In this document: piece by piece, positions 24,601-32,600 of the stretch
How positions within the stretch are numbered: the first letter of the stretch is position 1
Layout of the letters: the number at the start of each line of letters is the position of its first letter
From: Trissonchulus latispiculum
Taxonomy: Eukaryota; Nematoda; Enoplea; Enoplida; Ironidae
Length of the DNA: 64,000 nucleotides
NCBI GenBank assembly: GCA_030248195.1
Contig: JASAND010020562.1
Span: 1 to 64,000, forward strand
Reading direction: 5' to 3'
Translations under genes and position numbers: made by a program
The notes under the pieces: model-generated
What the model saw: only the letters and a program-made list of their open reading frames with translations
Told to the model about the DNA's origin: nothing
The model's database searches: none

Positions 24601-27600
24601 GCTACCGGACTGCATTCCCTATTCGGCGCTGAATCTAGTTTCTATTATTTTCAGCGCCGACTGCGTTCCCTATTCGGTGCTGACTCTAGTTTCTATCATT
24701 TTTATCGCCGACTGCATTCCCTATTCGGTGCTAAATCTAGTTTCTATAATTTTCAGCGCCGACTGTCAATTATATATATATTGGCATTTTTCCGCCCTTC
24801 CTTCTTTCCCTATTCTAGCCATTGCATGCCCGTTTAGGGCATTTTTCCCACTAGTCTGACTGTCCTATTAATGTTAAATATATACGTGTTGTTATGAGAA
24901 GCAAAGTTGTGTTTCTTTTGCGTGTTGTTCTGTAGGTGAATTGAACAAGGCGCTTGCCCTGCCAGCTGGTCTGAAGAATCTGGGCAACACCTGCTACATG
25001 AACGCCTGTCTCCAGTGTCTCAAGACTGTCCCAGAACTCCGAGAATCCCTCAGGCGATTCAATGGTCGTGTCACTGGATTAGGTGGGTTCTTCCTCCCCC
25101 TCTCTTTTCTTTTTTTCTTATTGTCTTATTTTTTGTAGTACCAAATTTCTGTGGGGTGTTCCTTCTTTGAGCATTGTCTTATTTATAGTTCCAAATGCAA
25201 ATTTCCGTGGGGGTGATCTGAAACTAAGAGTAGGGAGGTGAATTTTGGCAAACCGTTTTGCATATATATTTTTGTCTCTTTTTATGTCGGTAAAAAATTT
25301 GCCAACCACTCCTAAGCGAAATCGCTGAATTTAGGTGCTTTTAGGTTGACAGTCTCGCGTATCCCTAGTGGGGGGGGGGTTTGGGGGGCGCCCCCCATTG
25401 GGCGAACCTCCCCCTTCCCATTCGAGGAACCCCCATGAATTCCGATCTCCTCCTATAACCCCAAAAATTGCCAAATTTTACCATTTTTTTACCCTAAATT
25501 TTCAAAACTTTTTCCGGCTTCGCCGTATTTTTACCTAAATTTTCACTATTTTAGCTTAAAAAACACCTAAAATCAGTCATTTTTAGCAATTTTTAGCACC
25601 CACAAAAATTCTGAAAACTTTTCTACAAATACGCCCCCCCAATTTTGGGTGAGCCGGGGAGGGCCCATGACCCCCCCCCATAAAAAATTGCCAAGGAATA
25701 AGCCAGAGTGCTGGGTTTTCTCCAGGCGAAAAAATGGGGGGGGGTGAATTGGGGGGAGCCCCCCCACTAGTGGGGGGGGGGGAAGACCAAAAGTGGGGGG
25801 AATCCAAAGTGACCTAAAAATGCAGTATAAATAGCCTGTTTTCTACATATACCGCTATAACTATGCTGAAAAGTGCTCAAAAATCGAGTTTGAGTACCAA
25901 AATAGACCATTTTTGACCAAAAAATTCCGGCGAAGCCGGCAAATTTTTGAAAATTTTGACCAAAAATCTTTAAAATTTGGCATTTTCTGGGCACCCTATA
26001 CTGAGTGGGGGGGGGGGAAGCCCAAAACAGTGGGGGGAAGCCCAAAAAAGTCGGGGGGGGGGAACGAGTGGGGGGGCGCCCCCCACTAAAGAAAACGCAG
26101 GAGTGTGGTTGGTGTGTAGCGTGATAGCAATAATTAAGTGATATATACTTACTTACCTGACTGACTGTGTTGGAATTGCTAGAAAGAAGACTACTGAATT
26201 TTTGTTGAAATTCAGTCAATCTAAGCACTACAGCAGATTTTTGACCTAGTAATTTCTAGTTAACAGTTGCACAATTAACTTTTGCTGCGATAATGTCTCA
26301 TGGGACTTGATTATGTAAAGATATGATATAACTTGCTTGCTATAGCTTAAAATAAGTTGTTCTTGCGTCTTTCAATGTCAGTCTGTGTTTGCTGAAGTAT
26401 ATACGTATTCTGAAGTATTCTGAAGTAGGCTCACTGGAAAGAGCGATATGAAGACAGCCGAAAATAGTGTGAAAGAGGAAGCTTACTTCAGCGGGTTGTT
26501 GTTGTTGTTAAAATTGTATTTAATGAAGGAAAAGAAGCTTAGCATTAACAATGTTGATTTTGTTTTGCTCCGTGTGGGTTGTAAACAGTCTTGTACTTTT
26601 GTTTGCTTTGAATTTTTCAATTTTTTTGTGTGTGGGATGGTGGTGTGTACTTCGTATTTAGATGGTACCTTTGAGCCGACCGAAGCCTTGGTGAGCGCCA
26701 TGCGAGATCTGTTCAATGCCATGGACGCCGGAGGGCCTTCCACTGGAGAGGCCGTTCCCTTGGTCATGCTTCAAGTACGGGACATTTTGTACTCTGCTTT
26801 TTTCGACATTTTTTTAAATATTGAACACCATCTATTGAGCGGCAGCCCCGAGCGGCTGATTTATGAGGTGACGGTCAGTAGACGGTGAATGTTAACTATG
26901 TGCGAACAAGAACAAAAGTGTTCCTGTAGAGCATGAAAAATGCAACATGGGTGGAATTCGGTTGTCAGCGGACAGAGGACTAGGTTTTAAAACGTTACTA
27001 TGGGAGGGGCGGGTTGTAAATGCCAGGAGGACTAGGTTAAAAGTGCACTAATGTGGCCAGCTTCGCGGAACAACCCGTATTCGCGGTCACTATTTTGTTC
27101 GCTGTTTGTAGGTACTGCATTTGGCCTTTCCCCAGTTTGCAGAGAAGGGAGAGCGCGGGGAGCTGATGCAGCAGGACGCCAACGAATTCTGGGTGGAAAT
27201 GGTTCGTGTCCTTCAGCAGAAGCTGAAAAGTCTCCCTGCTCCGGTGACCCCCTACGAATCTGGGACGGGGTCCAGTAGTGGGGGGTCGAGTGTGGATTTG
27301 ATGACAGCCTATTTCGGAGGGAAATTTGATGTGAAGATGCACTGTCTGGAGGCCCCGGATGAGCCGCCCACCCACAGCACGGAAACCTTCTATCAGCTCA
27401 GTTGTTTCCTCTCCGCGGAGACGAAGTATATGCAGTCTGGACTAAAGTGAGCTGCCGCTTACGTTCTGTCTATATCTAGTGGTGCAGTGAGTACGTGCGT
27501 GTTTGGGTTCAGATGTTCTCAGATTTGTTTGCAATTTATATCTAACGAAATTGGAGGTCTGGCTTACTTCTAGGCCAAAATTTGTGGGGGGGGGGGTTCG

Positions 27601-29486
27601 AAGAAGCCCCTCCCCATCAATGAAGTACTCACCGAAGATGGTGGTGTTATGAGTGAGTGTTAAAATGAGTGTTAGTGTTTCCAACTGGAGCCAACAGATC
27701 TTCTAGAACCGAGTATTTTATTTTAAAATTTACTAGCAATTAACACATGATTAATTCATTGTCACTTCACTTTGGATACGAATTCCTTCTAGCTTGGTGC
27801 GACTGTAGCCTCGGTAGCTCAGTGGGCAGAGCGCCGGAGCGTTAATCCGAAAAAGTCGTGGGTTCGATTCCCACTCGAGGCCCGAATTTTTCGGGTCTCA
27901 GGTGCAGAAGTGACAATTTCATTTCTAATACATCAGATTTTTGCATTAAGTCTGCATATTGTTACGATATTGTGTTTAAATCATTAGATTTAGATTTCAA
28001 TAGAAACTTTTGGCGTCATGAACTTTAGTTTTTATGTTGGCCTTCTGTTAGAAATAACCTATGCTCAAGTATAGAGTGGGTGGGGGCGGACATTGCTGTA
28101 TGTAAAGATGATGCTGTTTTATTGCTGCTATTTATTTCCTTTCCTTCCCTTTCCAGGGCTCGTCTGTCAGAGGAGGTAACGAAGGAATCGCCCAGTCTGA
28201 GTCGAAATGCCAAGTACGAGCGAAATCTCCTAATCAGTCGACTCCCTTCCTATCTCGCCGTTCAGTTCGTACGATTCTACTACAAGGAAAACACCAACAC
28301 TAATGCCAAAGTTCTAAAGGTGAAACACATTGGGCGGGCACAGTGCATTTCTTTCTTTGTTGTGACATGGAAGTAACTTTGTTGTTTTCTGCTGTGAAGC
28401 TTTCCGAAGTTTTCCGCTCGTTTCAATGATTAAACACTCTGACCAAGGAGTGAACCATGTAACCTGGGAAAAGGGGGCTTTAATTTTCCCCAATTTCATT
28501 TCATTTCCTTAAAATTTTTAATAGTTTTTTCTTGTTTCTAGGATGTGAAATTTTCCATCAATCTGGACATGTATGACCTCTGCTCTCCAGAGTTGCAGGA
28601 GAAACTCCTCCCGATGCGGAACAAGTTTAAAGAGGAGGAGGACAAATTTGTGGAAAAGGGAAAACTCACCGATGCTGAAAAGTTTGATTTTTTGATTTCT
28701 TTTGATCTTTTCGACAGAAAACACCCAGTTTTTTGTATTCTACATTTTTAATGTACAGTATCTACAGGCAATCATGTATTCTGTATTCGCTGTCTTGTAG
28801 TTTGTGTAATTTTTTGTTTGAATTAATTTTCAGAAAGGCACTGAAGATGAAGAAACTGCCGTATTCATTTTCTGATGATCCAGGCTCCAACAATTCCGGC
28901 TTCTACACGTTGCAGGCTGTACTCACACATAAGGGTCGATCCAGTAACAGTGGACATTATGTGGCATGGGTAAATAATGTTTTCAAGCATTGTTTCCTAC
29001 TGTACTTGGCAGTTGCAGGTGTACTGCAAAGTAGTAAACTGGTTTCTTCTTCAGAATGCCCACTTTTAGATTCTTCGAATTGTGCTTAGCTTATACGTAC
29101 TGATTTTTTGTTGTTACTTTTTTTACTATTTTTTGTTACTTTACCAAGAGTACATAATAATAAGAGTATGCCACTAGGCAAGCATAGATGAACAATAATT
29201 TTGTTGTTTGTTTGCTGTATTTTAGGTTCGTCAGTCGCCGGAGTCCTCGGTGTGGCTGATGTGCGACGACGAGCACGTCTCCCAAGTCCAGGAAGAGGAC
29301 ATTCTGCGACTGTCCGGCGGGGGCGATTGGCATTGTGCCTACGTCCTTCTCTATGGTCCCCGGGTCCTTGAAGTGGAGGATAGTCCTCCTAACCCCTCTA
29401 CCCCTTCCACAACTGCAGCAGTCCAAGAAAATGGTAGCGGCTCAAAGCCTCCCCCCGCTCACGGGGATCAACCTATGGAATCTTGA
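12563..29486 (+). CDS. USP14: USP14, proteasome-associated ubiquitin carboxyl-terminal hydrolase
   Basis: Nine exons give a 525-aa protein: 12563-12694, 17754-17904, 24936-25082, 26662-26774, 27112-27446, 28157-28319, 28542-28681, 28834-28969 and 29226-29486. USP14 binds the proteasome regulatory particle and removes ubiquitin from substrates. Residues 1-85 form the ubiquitin-like domain (VKVSVKWGKEKYDVEANTEE). The Cys box NLGNTCYMNACLQC places the nucleophile at residue 114, and the His box SGHYVAW at 435, the same numbers as in the human enzyme. The DD pair at 453-454 supplies the third residue, and LRLSGGGDWHCAYVLLYGP closes the domain. All splice phases agree. The tail after GPR is a Pro/Thr/Ser-rich extension longer than the short acidic tail of vertebrates. 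Introns 1 and 2 (5 and 7 kb) carry most of the repeats. Confidence 0.96.
13195..13437 (-). CDS. Possible small secreted or membrane protein, 80 aa
   Basis: Lies inside USP14 intron 1 on the opposite strand, in a patch with higher GC and better codon texture than its surroundings. From the Met at 13437 the protein starts with a short basic segment and a strong hydrophobic stretch (LILLYCILVLVLVESGNCYA) like a signal peptide. A small Gly- and Cys-containing region with five Cys and a second mildly hydrophobic segment follows. The frame is open 20 codons further upstream, across CAAG/GTAATG, which looks like a splice donor, so the true gene may be spliced. I do not recognise the family; it may be a fragment or chance ORF. 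Confidence 0.35.
   Translation of the reverse strand: MVNSASLGRPRQLILLYCILVLVLVESGNCYAYGLLNAGIRRLSGGQGYEICTGCLGGIAIATSVGNGLCCYRVATALTS
14258..14521. mobile_element. Short G/C-tipped TIR element, AGGCC(G)CACCC ends
   Basis: Left AGGCCGCACCCGGG and right TCCTGGGTGGCCT pair imperfectly. G-run and C-run borders enclose an AT-rich core with TTTTTAAAAACTTTTCGCG. Non-coding; same general build as the elements at 9698, 16425, 25353 and 25711. Confidence 0.6.
14522..16420. other. USP14 intron 1, no recognised gene
   Basis: AT-rich intronic sequence with scattered TATATACGTA and TACGTACGTACGTA tracts (for example 16134-16150). No frame here has family features and no paired inverted repeat was identified. 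Confidence 0.5.
16425..16725. repeat. Dispersed G/C-tipped repeat, inverted copy of 310-600
   Basis: Carries TTTAGGGTCTGG, GGGAGGGGGCGGCGATTCTG and CCCAAGTCTGG in the order expected for a reverse copy of the repeat near the start of the window. Non-coding. Confidence 0.65.
17754..17904 (+). CDS. USP14: USP14 exon 2 (rest of ubiquitin-like domain)
   Basis: Acceptor TTTCAG ends at 17753; donor GTAGGC at 17905. Encodes IMFKGKLLGNESWEGFPPL and LMMMGSADVIPQAPKEKTVF; ends with one base of a split Gly codon. Confidence 0.93.
18160..18260 (-). repeat. Probable 3' tail of a non-LTR element
   Basis: A block ending in a short GATT tandem (GATTGATTGATTGATC at about 18263-18280 on +) follows conserved-looking sequence GCACCCGGCGGTGC. 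Short tandem tails like this end many CR1/RTE-type elements. No coding part remains, so this is tentative. Confidence 0.25.
18330..18365. repeat. Short repeat GGATCCGTGGACTTGTGGCT, copy 1
   Basis: GGATCCGTGGACTTGTGGCT followed by GTTTTGACT occurs here and again at about 30717-30747. The second copy lacks the hairpin that follows here, so this is the edge of a dispersed repeat. Confidence 0.55.
18366..18391. repeat. Perfect 11-bp hairpin with 4-base loop
   Basis: AGGTAGTGCGC, loop GTCA, GCGCACTACCT. It has the same geometry as the hairpins at the ends of the LTRs (41010-41035 and 53118-53143). It is followed by 0.6 kb of intronic repeat up to the satellite, without a gene. Confidence 0.6.
19190..20614. 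repeat. Satellite array, ~140-149-bp units, left part
   Basis: Tandem units share CGAACATTTTTTGTCATTGG, GGCGCCCTGACCAGGGTCC, AAAATCGATTTTT and TTTGGTATCAAATGAAAG. Unit starts (at the GAGGCGAAC phrase or its variant) fall near 19337, 19486, 19635, 19774, 19917, 20056, 20195, 20338 and 20477. From 19635 the pattern repeats every 421 bp (19635, 20056, 20477), a three-unit higher-order repeat. The identical short frames on both strands are translations of the satellite. Confidence 0.93.
20615..22155 (+). mobile_element. Truncated reverse-transcriptase element inserted in the satellite
   Basis: The satellite stops after AAAGCCCTTGG at 20614 and resumes at 22156 with TTGGTCAGGCGAAC, in exact register. 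The inserted 1.54 kb is thus bordered by TTGG on both sides. At its left end it repeats TTGGTATCAAATGAAA, a 16-base stretch also present in the satellite just upstream. The coding part (20636-21724) precedes about 430 bp of non-coding sequence, as expected of a 5'-truncated retroelement in + orientation. Confidence 0.8.
20636..21724 (+). pseudogene. Reverse transcriptase fragment, Penelope-like / RT_like family
   Basis: The frame is open from about 20636 to TAA at 21722-21724, about 362 codons, with no natural start, so the 5' end is lost. Motifs in order: SVYTYDFGQLYTNLQHADI (RT motif A region), CKQVIGIPMGTNAAPFIANL (motif B) and YRYIDDI near 21245 (catalytic YxDD, motif C). The DKRDNFPF and late basic segment are typical of a family common in aquatic invertebrates. 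Related to Penelope-like and RT_like enzymes by these motifs, but no GIY-YIG nuclease follows. The first 220 bases lack an ATG. Confidence 0.75.
22156..23050. repeat. Satellite array, ~140-bp units, right part
   Basis: Continuation of the array split by the reverse-transcriptase element, with at least six further units carrying the same phrases. Units towards the right end diverge (GACGAGGGTCC, CAATTTTTGTC), as usual for array edges. Confidence 0.9.
23055..23465. repeat. Second tandem array, three and a half ~130-bp units
   Basis: GCGACGACC-type starts lie at 23061, 23193, 23322 and (as GCAATGACC) 23453. Each unit has a C-rich CCCCGGTGGGAGTT segment, then CTGTTTTCCG, AACGTTTTCTGATGCA and ACAATTGCGTTTTTTCAAA. 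It directly abuts the 140-bp satellite but is unrelated in sequence. Confidence 0.8.
23672..24855. mobile_element. Foldback element 3, ~290-bp inverted arms
   Basis: Left arm 23672-23960 is inverted at 24562-24855. The ends read TGGGAAAAATGCCC and its inverse, bordered on both sides by CTAG, which may be a 4-bp target duplication. Each arm contains about four ~60-bp subunits (ATAGGGAATGCAGTCGGCG...GAAACTAGATTCAG). The 600-bp spacer is AT-rich. The matching ~95-residue frames on opposite strands come from the inversion. The phrase AAAAATGCCCTAAACG also occurs just outside, at about 23533. Confidence 0.85.
24936..25082 (+). CDS. USP14: USP14 exon 3 (Cys box)
   Basis: Acceptor TTCTGTAG ends at 24935; donor GTGGGT at 25083. 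Contains the nucleophile in NLGNTCYMNACLQC and continues KTVPELRESLRRFNG. Confidence 0.95.
25353..25706. mobile_element. Short G/C-tipped TIR element, second copy of the 9698 family
   Basis: Shares TATCCCTAGTGGGG on the left, CCATTCGAGGAACCCCCATG inside, and TTGCCAAGGAATAAGCCAG at the right end with the copy at 9698-10001. Non-coding. Confidence 0.7.
25711..26100. mobile_element. Short TIR element with 5-bp target duplication GAGTG
   Basis: Begins CTGGGTTTTCTCCAG and ends CTAAAGAAAACGCAG, imperfect inverted ends. It is flanked by GAGTG at 25706-25710 and 26101-26105. G-run borders enclose an AT-rich core with CGGCGAAGCCGG. It lies immediately against the preceding element. Confidence 0.7.
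26662..26774 (+). CDS. USP14: USP14 exon 4
   Basis: Acceptor GTATTTAG ends at 26661; donor GTACGG at 26775. Encodes TEALVSAMRDLFNAMDAGG and PLVMLQ, matching the human ALRDLFDSMD and ILLQ blocks. Confidence 0.92.
26916..27085 (-). repeat. Single-arm relative of foldback element 2
   Basis: GTAGAGCATGAAAAATG, ACATGGGTGG, AGGACTAGGTT and CAACCCGTATTCGCGG occur in the same order as in the left arm at 6385-6560 (GGAGCATGAAAAAG, ATATGGGTGG, AGGACTAGGTT, CAACCCATATTCGCGG). It ends 27 bp before USP14 exon 5. Confidence 0.6.
27112..27446 (+). CDS. USP14: USP14 exon 5 (QQD box)
   Basis: Acceptor TTTGTAG ends at 27111; donor GTGAGC at 27447. Encodes AFPQFAEKGERGELMQQDAN followed by EFWVEMVRVLQQKL, then a Ser/Gly linker and YFGGKFDVKMHCLE. 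Ends with two bases of a Lys codon. Confidence 0.94.
27808..27881 (+). tRNA. tRNA-like sequence, Asn-type anticodon GTT
   Basis: Seventy-four bases fold as a cloverleaf: acceptor GCCTCGG/TCGAGGC (one G-U pair), D arm GCTC...GAGC, anticodon loop GCGTTAA, T arm GTGGG-TTCGATT-CCCAC. Position 33 is C instead of the near-universal T, the anticodon stem has one mismatch, and the variable loop is seven bases. A hairpin CCGAATTTTTCGG follows at once. It may be a decayed tRNA-Asn or the head of a SINE. Located in USP14 intron 5. Confidence 0.45.
28157..28319 (+). CDS. USP14: USP14 exon 6
   Basis: Acceptor TTTCCAG ends at 28156; donor GTGAAA at 28320. Encodes SLSRNAKYERNLLISRLPSY and AVQFVRFYYKENTNTNAKVL. 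Confidence 0.93.
28542..28681 (+). CDS. USP14: USP14 exon 7
   Basis: Acceptor TTTCTAG ends at 28541. Encodes DVKFSINLDMYDLCSPELQE and a charged segment. The donor GTTTGA at 28682 is the one that keeps the frame with exon 8 (AA plus A gives Lys); it is weak, and an additional small exon cannot be excluded. Confidence 0.85.
28834..28969 (+). CDS. USP14: USP14 exon 8 (His box)
   Basis: Acceptor TTTTCAG ends at 28833; donor GTAAAT at 28970. Encodes YSFSDDPGSNNSGFYTLQAV and the catalytic segment GRSSNSGHYVAW. Confidence 0.94.
29226..29486 (+). CDS. USP14: USP14 exon 9 and C-terminus
   Basis: Acceptor TTTTAG ends at 29225; TGA at 29484-29486. Encodes LMCDDEHVSQVQEEDILRLS, GGGDWHCAYVLLYGPR, then a Pro/Thr/Ser-rich tail ending GDQPMES. 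Confidence 0.95.
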   Translation, partial: VRQSPESSVWLMCDDEHVSQVQEEDILRLSGGGDWHCAYVLLYGPRVLEVEDSPPNPSTPSTTAAVQENGSGSKPPPAHGDQPMES

Positions 29487-30041
29487 TTTAGGACACTAAT
29501 ATTATACTATGTTGCAAACTAACTAGAATATTCTATGTTATTAATTGTCTTGGCTTGTCATGGAGTTGTTATTGTGCAGAATTTTAAAATGTCTAAAATT
29601 TAAACTGGCCTACTTGTTAAAAAATATTTGAAAACTACGTTTAAAAACATTGGTATGCATGGAAATTGAAGAATGCTTTTGAAATGCTGTCCAATTCTGC
29701 GTTTCTACAAGTACGGATGATATATACTTGGTTTCAAAATTTAATTATTGTATTGGTGTTTGTTATATCTACATGAATGTTTTAAACCTGCTTTGTATGA
29801 ATGAGAAGTATTAACTGCTTGTTTTTTATTTTCTGCTTGCATGTGCATCATTCAGCAATTTTTGATTATCAAAAGTTTTTCTTTCGACGCAATAGAGTTG
29901 ATACTAAAATGCTATGAGTACTAGTGTCCTTATAGATCGTGAAATTTCGTTTTATCTGTGATAATTGAAGATGGATGGATGCAATGCAGCTTATTATTAA
30001 CTTGCGTAAAATTGTGATAACTATTTGCTGTCAATAATAAA
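29487..30041 (+). other. USP14 3' UTR
   Basis: AT-rich untranslated sequence from the stop codon to AATAAA at 30036-30041, with no competing hexamer of similar quality seen in between. Confidence 0.5.
30036..30041 (+). promoter_or_regulatory. Candidate polyadenylation signal AATAAA (USP14)
   Basis: Canonical hexamer 550 bp after the USP14 stop codon. Confidence 0.5.
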
Positions 30042-30382
30042 CCAACGATTTGATTGTGTGACTTATCTTAGTTAATTCTAGGGTGAGGTATTTATTGCCC
30101 AATGGAATCCAATGGATATATAGGAAGGAATTAACATAAGGTGTAGATTTGCAGACCTTAAGTGCAGATTTGCAAAAGCTTCTCCCACCCAAGCACATAC
30201 TCAGTTGACATTTAGGGGGGTGTCTAGGAGCTGCCCTCACAAGAAACGTTGGGAATAAATGCTGAGAGAATCTTATAGCATAGGCTAAGCTTTGAAATCC
30301 GACCACCTAAGCTGCTCTTGGCTCTTGGGAGTATATACTCCTAGCCTTAGGACGATCTTTTGAAATGCGCCTCCGACAGTAT

Positions 30383-30490
30383 TGAAATTAAGAATTGAAA
30401 GATTTGCTGAAAAGTGTCCAGGACGGGGATCGAACCGCCGAGTTTTGGATTAAGAGTAGAACGCTCTACCAACGAGCCACATCCGTAAGA
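30383..30490 (-). mobile_element. tRNA-derived SINE, minus orientation
   Basis: On the minus strand: GGATGTGGCTCGTTGGTAGA (A box), GGTTCGATCCCCG (B box), then CCTGGACACTTTTC and CTTTCAATTCTTAATTTCAA. The + copy at 58170-58275 has the same head and the same tail (GGACACTTTTC, CTTTCAATCCTGATTTCAA). Head resembles tRNA-Ala. Confidence 0.7.
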
Positions 30491-30716
30491 CTCGATTATT
30501 GCACTTCATCCTTTCTGGGTTGCTGATGTTTAACAGTATTGCCTATCATTTTCGTTCTAATCCGAAGCAGAGGTCCACCCCACCGTTCTCTCAGTTTTAT
30601 ATCCTGCAGATTTTTCTTAGTTAGAGAAATGAAAATCAAACGTGGACACCCAAAGTCAGACCAACCTTAATCACGCAACCCCACATCTCCTTACTGTGAT
30701 ATCATCCTATCCTCCG

Positions 30717-30757
30717 GGATCCGTGGACTTGTGGCTGTTTTGACTTTATCTGTCCTA
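30717..30757. repeat. Short repeat GGATCCGTGGACTTGTGGCT, copy 2
   Basis: Same phrase as at 18330-18365, followed here by GTTTTGACTTTATC and unrelated sequence. Confidence 0.5.
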
Positions 30758-30999
30758 CTGCAGGTTTTTCTTGATTGACACTGAACTTTGGGTTACATGC
30801 ACCGATTATCTCAAGTTTGTGCGGTTAGTAAAGCGTCTGATATAATGGGAAGCCTGCTAATCATACATGTTGGTAGTAGTAGGATGCTGAATACCCCAAT
30901 TCTTTACTATTTACTGATGGTTTACTAATGGTTTCACTTCACACGAGGTACCGAGGTAGAAAATTGGATTAAGTATTTTTGGAGAGAGAAAGAAGTCGT

Positions 31000-31224
31000 T
31001 TAGAAAATGCATATTCGATGATTGCATTTGGGGCATCGAGCGTGTCCGTGTGGAATTCTTCGTCGTCGCCAACTCGTGCGTTTTCGACTGCTCGGAATGA
31101 TGACAGTTTCGTAGTCCGAATCGCTGGATTCCGTCGCTTCCGAAATCACCTCGTCCGGGTCACCCGTGAACTTCGCCTTCGGAAAATTCCACAGCAGTCC
31201 ATAGTTGGCCAAGGATCCTGACGG
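31000..31224 (-). CDS. Unknown 198-aa gene, last exon
   Basis: Acceptor CTCTTTCAG, stop TAA at 31002-31000. Ends with a basic stretch and CPKCNHRICIF; the intron before it (31225-31582) is AT-rich with repeated TTAATC/TTAGT phrases. Confidence 0.75.
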   Translation of the reverse strand, partial: PSGSLANYGLLWNFPKAKFTGDPDEVISEATESSDSDYETVIIPSSRKRTSWRRRRIPHGHARCPKCNHRICIF

Positions 31225-32122
31225 CTGAAAGAGAACAGTCAAAATTGTGCCAAAACTGGAGTCGCTGTGTATGTCTAGTCTAATGTACTTCAATAAATAT
31301 ATAGTCAGTCGGTTGCACCAAATATGATTAACTTCTAGCTAAAATGTTATTATCTAGTCTTAATCTTATTTTAATCAGATTCTCCGTTGCACCAAGCTAG
31401 TTAGATTTTAAAATCTGATTAGCTCTAAACCAATCAGTATTTTTCCCAGATGAGCTCTAGCAAGTCAGGTACAAGCTAATATCACATGATAACTTTAGTT
31501 AGATTTTAGTTGGATTTTAATAAGATGTTAGTCAGAAGTTAGTCAAATGTTAATCTTATCCCTGACAGAACCACTTATGTACCTTTACTTTTGTGTCCCT
31601 TTCTTCGTCAACCTCTTCCCCGGGTTTCGGTGATGGATTTTCATAGACGGTGTCGGGAGTGGGTTGTCGCTGAGGGGAACCTCCGGGCCCGCCGGGCTGC
31701 TGAGCGATCACGATCCAGCCCCCGTACTCGTCCATGGAGGACTTGCGAACCAAGGGATGCCCATTTCCCGATTTCATCTTCGAGTCTAACTTGGACACCT
31801 TCAACAAACATTGATATACTGTAAAAATCGTATATAACTAAAATTTACTTTTTCTTGTAAATTTGTTGTATATAGTTGGAGTTAAGTCTTGGCTGATACT
31901 ATTGTAAATAAATATCCGAATAATAGACGTGCTCCCAAAATCTTAAAAGCTGGACTATAGTCTTACTTTAGCCGTTTTGTAGGTTTCATAATACTTGTCT
32001 TCTTCCGTTGTTTTCACATTCTTCTGAGTCTCCTTTTGATCGTCTTTCGGGAACATCCACCAGTACTTCGGATCTAGTTTTTCATTCCCGTTCCCCTCTC
32101 GCTCCCCGCCTCGCGTTGGCAT
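31000..32122 (-). CDS. Conserved-looking protein of unknown function, 198 aa, three exons
   Basis: Minus-strand exons 32122-31967, 31798-31583 and 31224-31000, all phase 0 with clean GT/AG borders. The protein begins MPTRGGEREGNGNEKLDPKY, then WWMFPKDDQKE and EEDKYYETYKTAKV. A middle exon has DEYGGWIVIAQQPGGPGG and an acidic/Pro stretch. The last exon has NYGLLWNFPKAKFTGDPDEV, an acidic patch, a basic run (KRTSWRRRR) and a C-terminal CPKCNHRIC motif that could bind zinc. No signal peptide or membrane segment. I do not recognise the family. A CTCTCTAG just upstream of the ATG suggests another 5' exon. The gene is convergent with USP14. Confidence 0.75.
31583..31798 (-). CDS. Unknown 198-aa gene, middle exon
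   Basis: Acceptor GTTGAAG, donor GTACAT. Encodes VSKLDSKMKSGNGHPLVRKS, the GGWIVIA stretch and an acidic end. Confidence 0.75.
31967..32122 (-). CDS. Unknown 198-aa gene, first visible coding exon
   Basis: ATG at 32122 down to GCTAAA, donor GTAAGA. Aromatic-rich KYWWMFPKDD segment. An acceptor-like CTCTCTAG eight bases before the ATG makes an earlier exon likely. Confidence 0.7.
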
Positions 32123-32348
32123 CTTTCCGCCTAGAGAGCAAGTCTTTGTGAGTTAAATATGGCCGCCTTCGTTTTCTGAGGACTACACGACAGTCATGGA
32201 TGAAATCTCTTCCAAACTTTTGTGTTGTTTTCTGACTCGCTAAAGGTTTTCGCCTTCTTGCGGGTTCTGGAGGAAGACGCTTCCATGCTGATTCTGAGGA
32301 AGGACCGGGAGGACATCGCGAACTGAATCACTGGGCTTTGATTAAAAA

Positions 32349-32600
32349 AGGTAAAGGTTTACCCCAGGAGATATCTCCGTCCTGCCACAGGACATGGGGT
32401 GCCGGTGCTCATCCCCGGATTCTCAGCCGTAGAGCCAGGAGTGTCACCTCAAATGATGACTGCATCCGTGGAAGGGGGGGGCCGGCCCTTCTACACAGAC
32501 TCCAGTTACCTTCCCACCGTAGTGGTACCCATTTACCGACCATTTAATGATGGATAGCTGGGTTGGCTAGCCTCACGGGGCCAATTTCCTAGCTAATACT
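32349..32600 (-). mobile_element. SINE-body copy related to 11985-12370
   Basis: Shares GCTCATCCCCGGAT, CAGCCGTAGAGCC, GTGTCACCTCAAAT, CATTTACCGAC and GATAGCTGGGTTGGCTA with the first copy. The tRNA-like head is missing, consistent with truncation. Confidence 0.65.

Noticed and set aside
23650..24859. Two near-identical ~95-aa proteins on opposite strands
   Set aside because: Both are readings of the inverted arms of one foldback element with internal 60-bp repeats.
26483..26767. 94-aa minus frame over USP14 exon 4
   Set aside because: Antisense shadow of the exon; no own signals.
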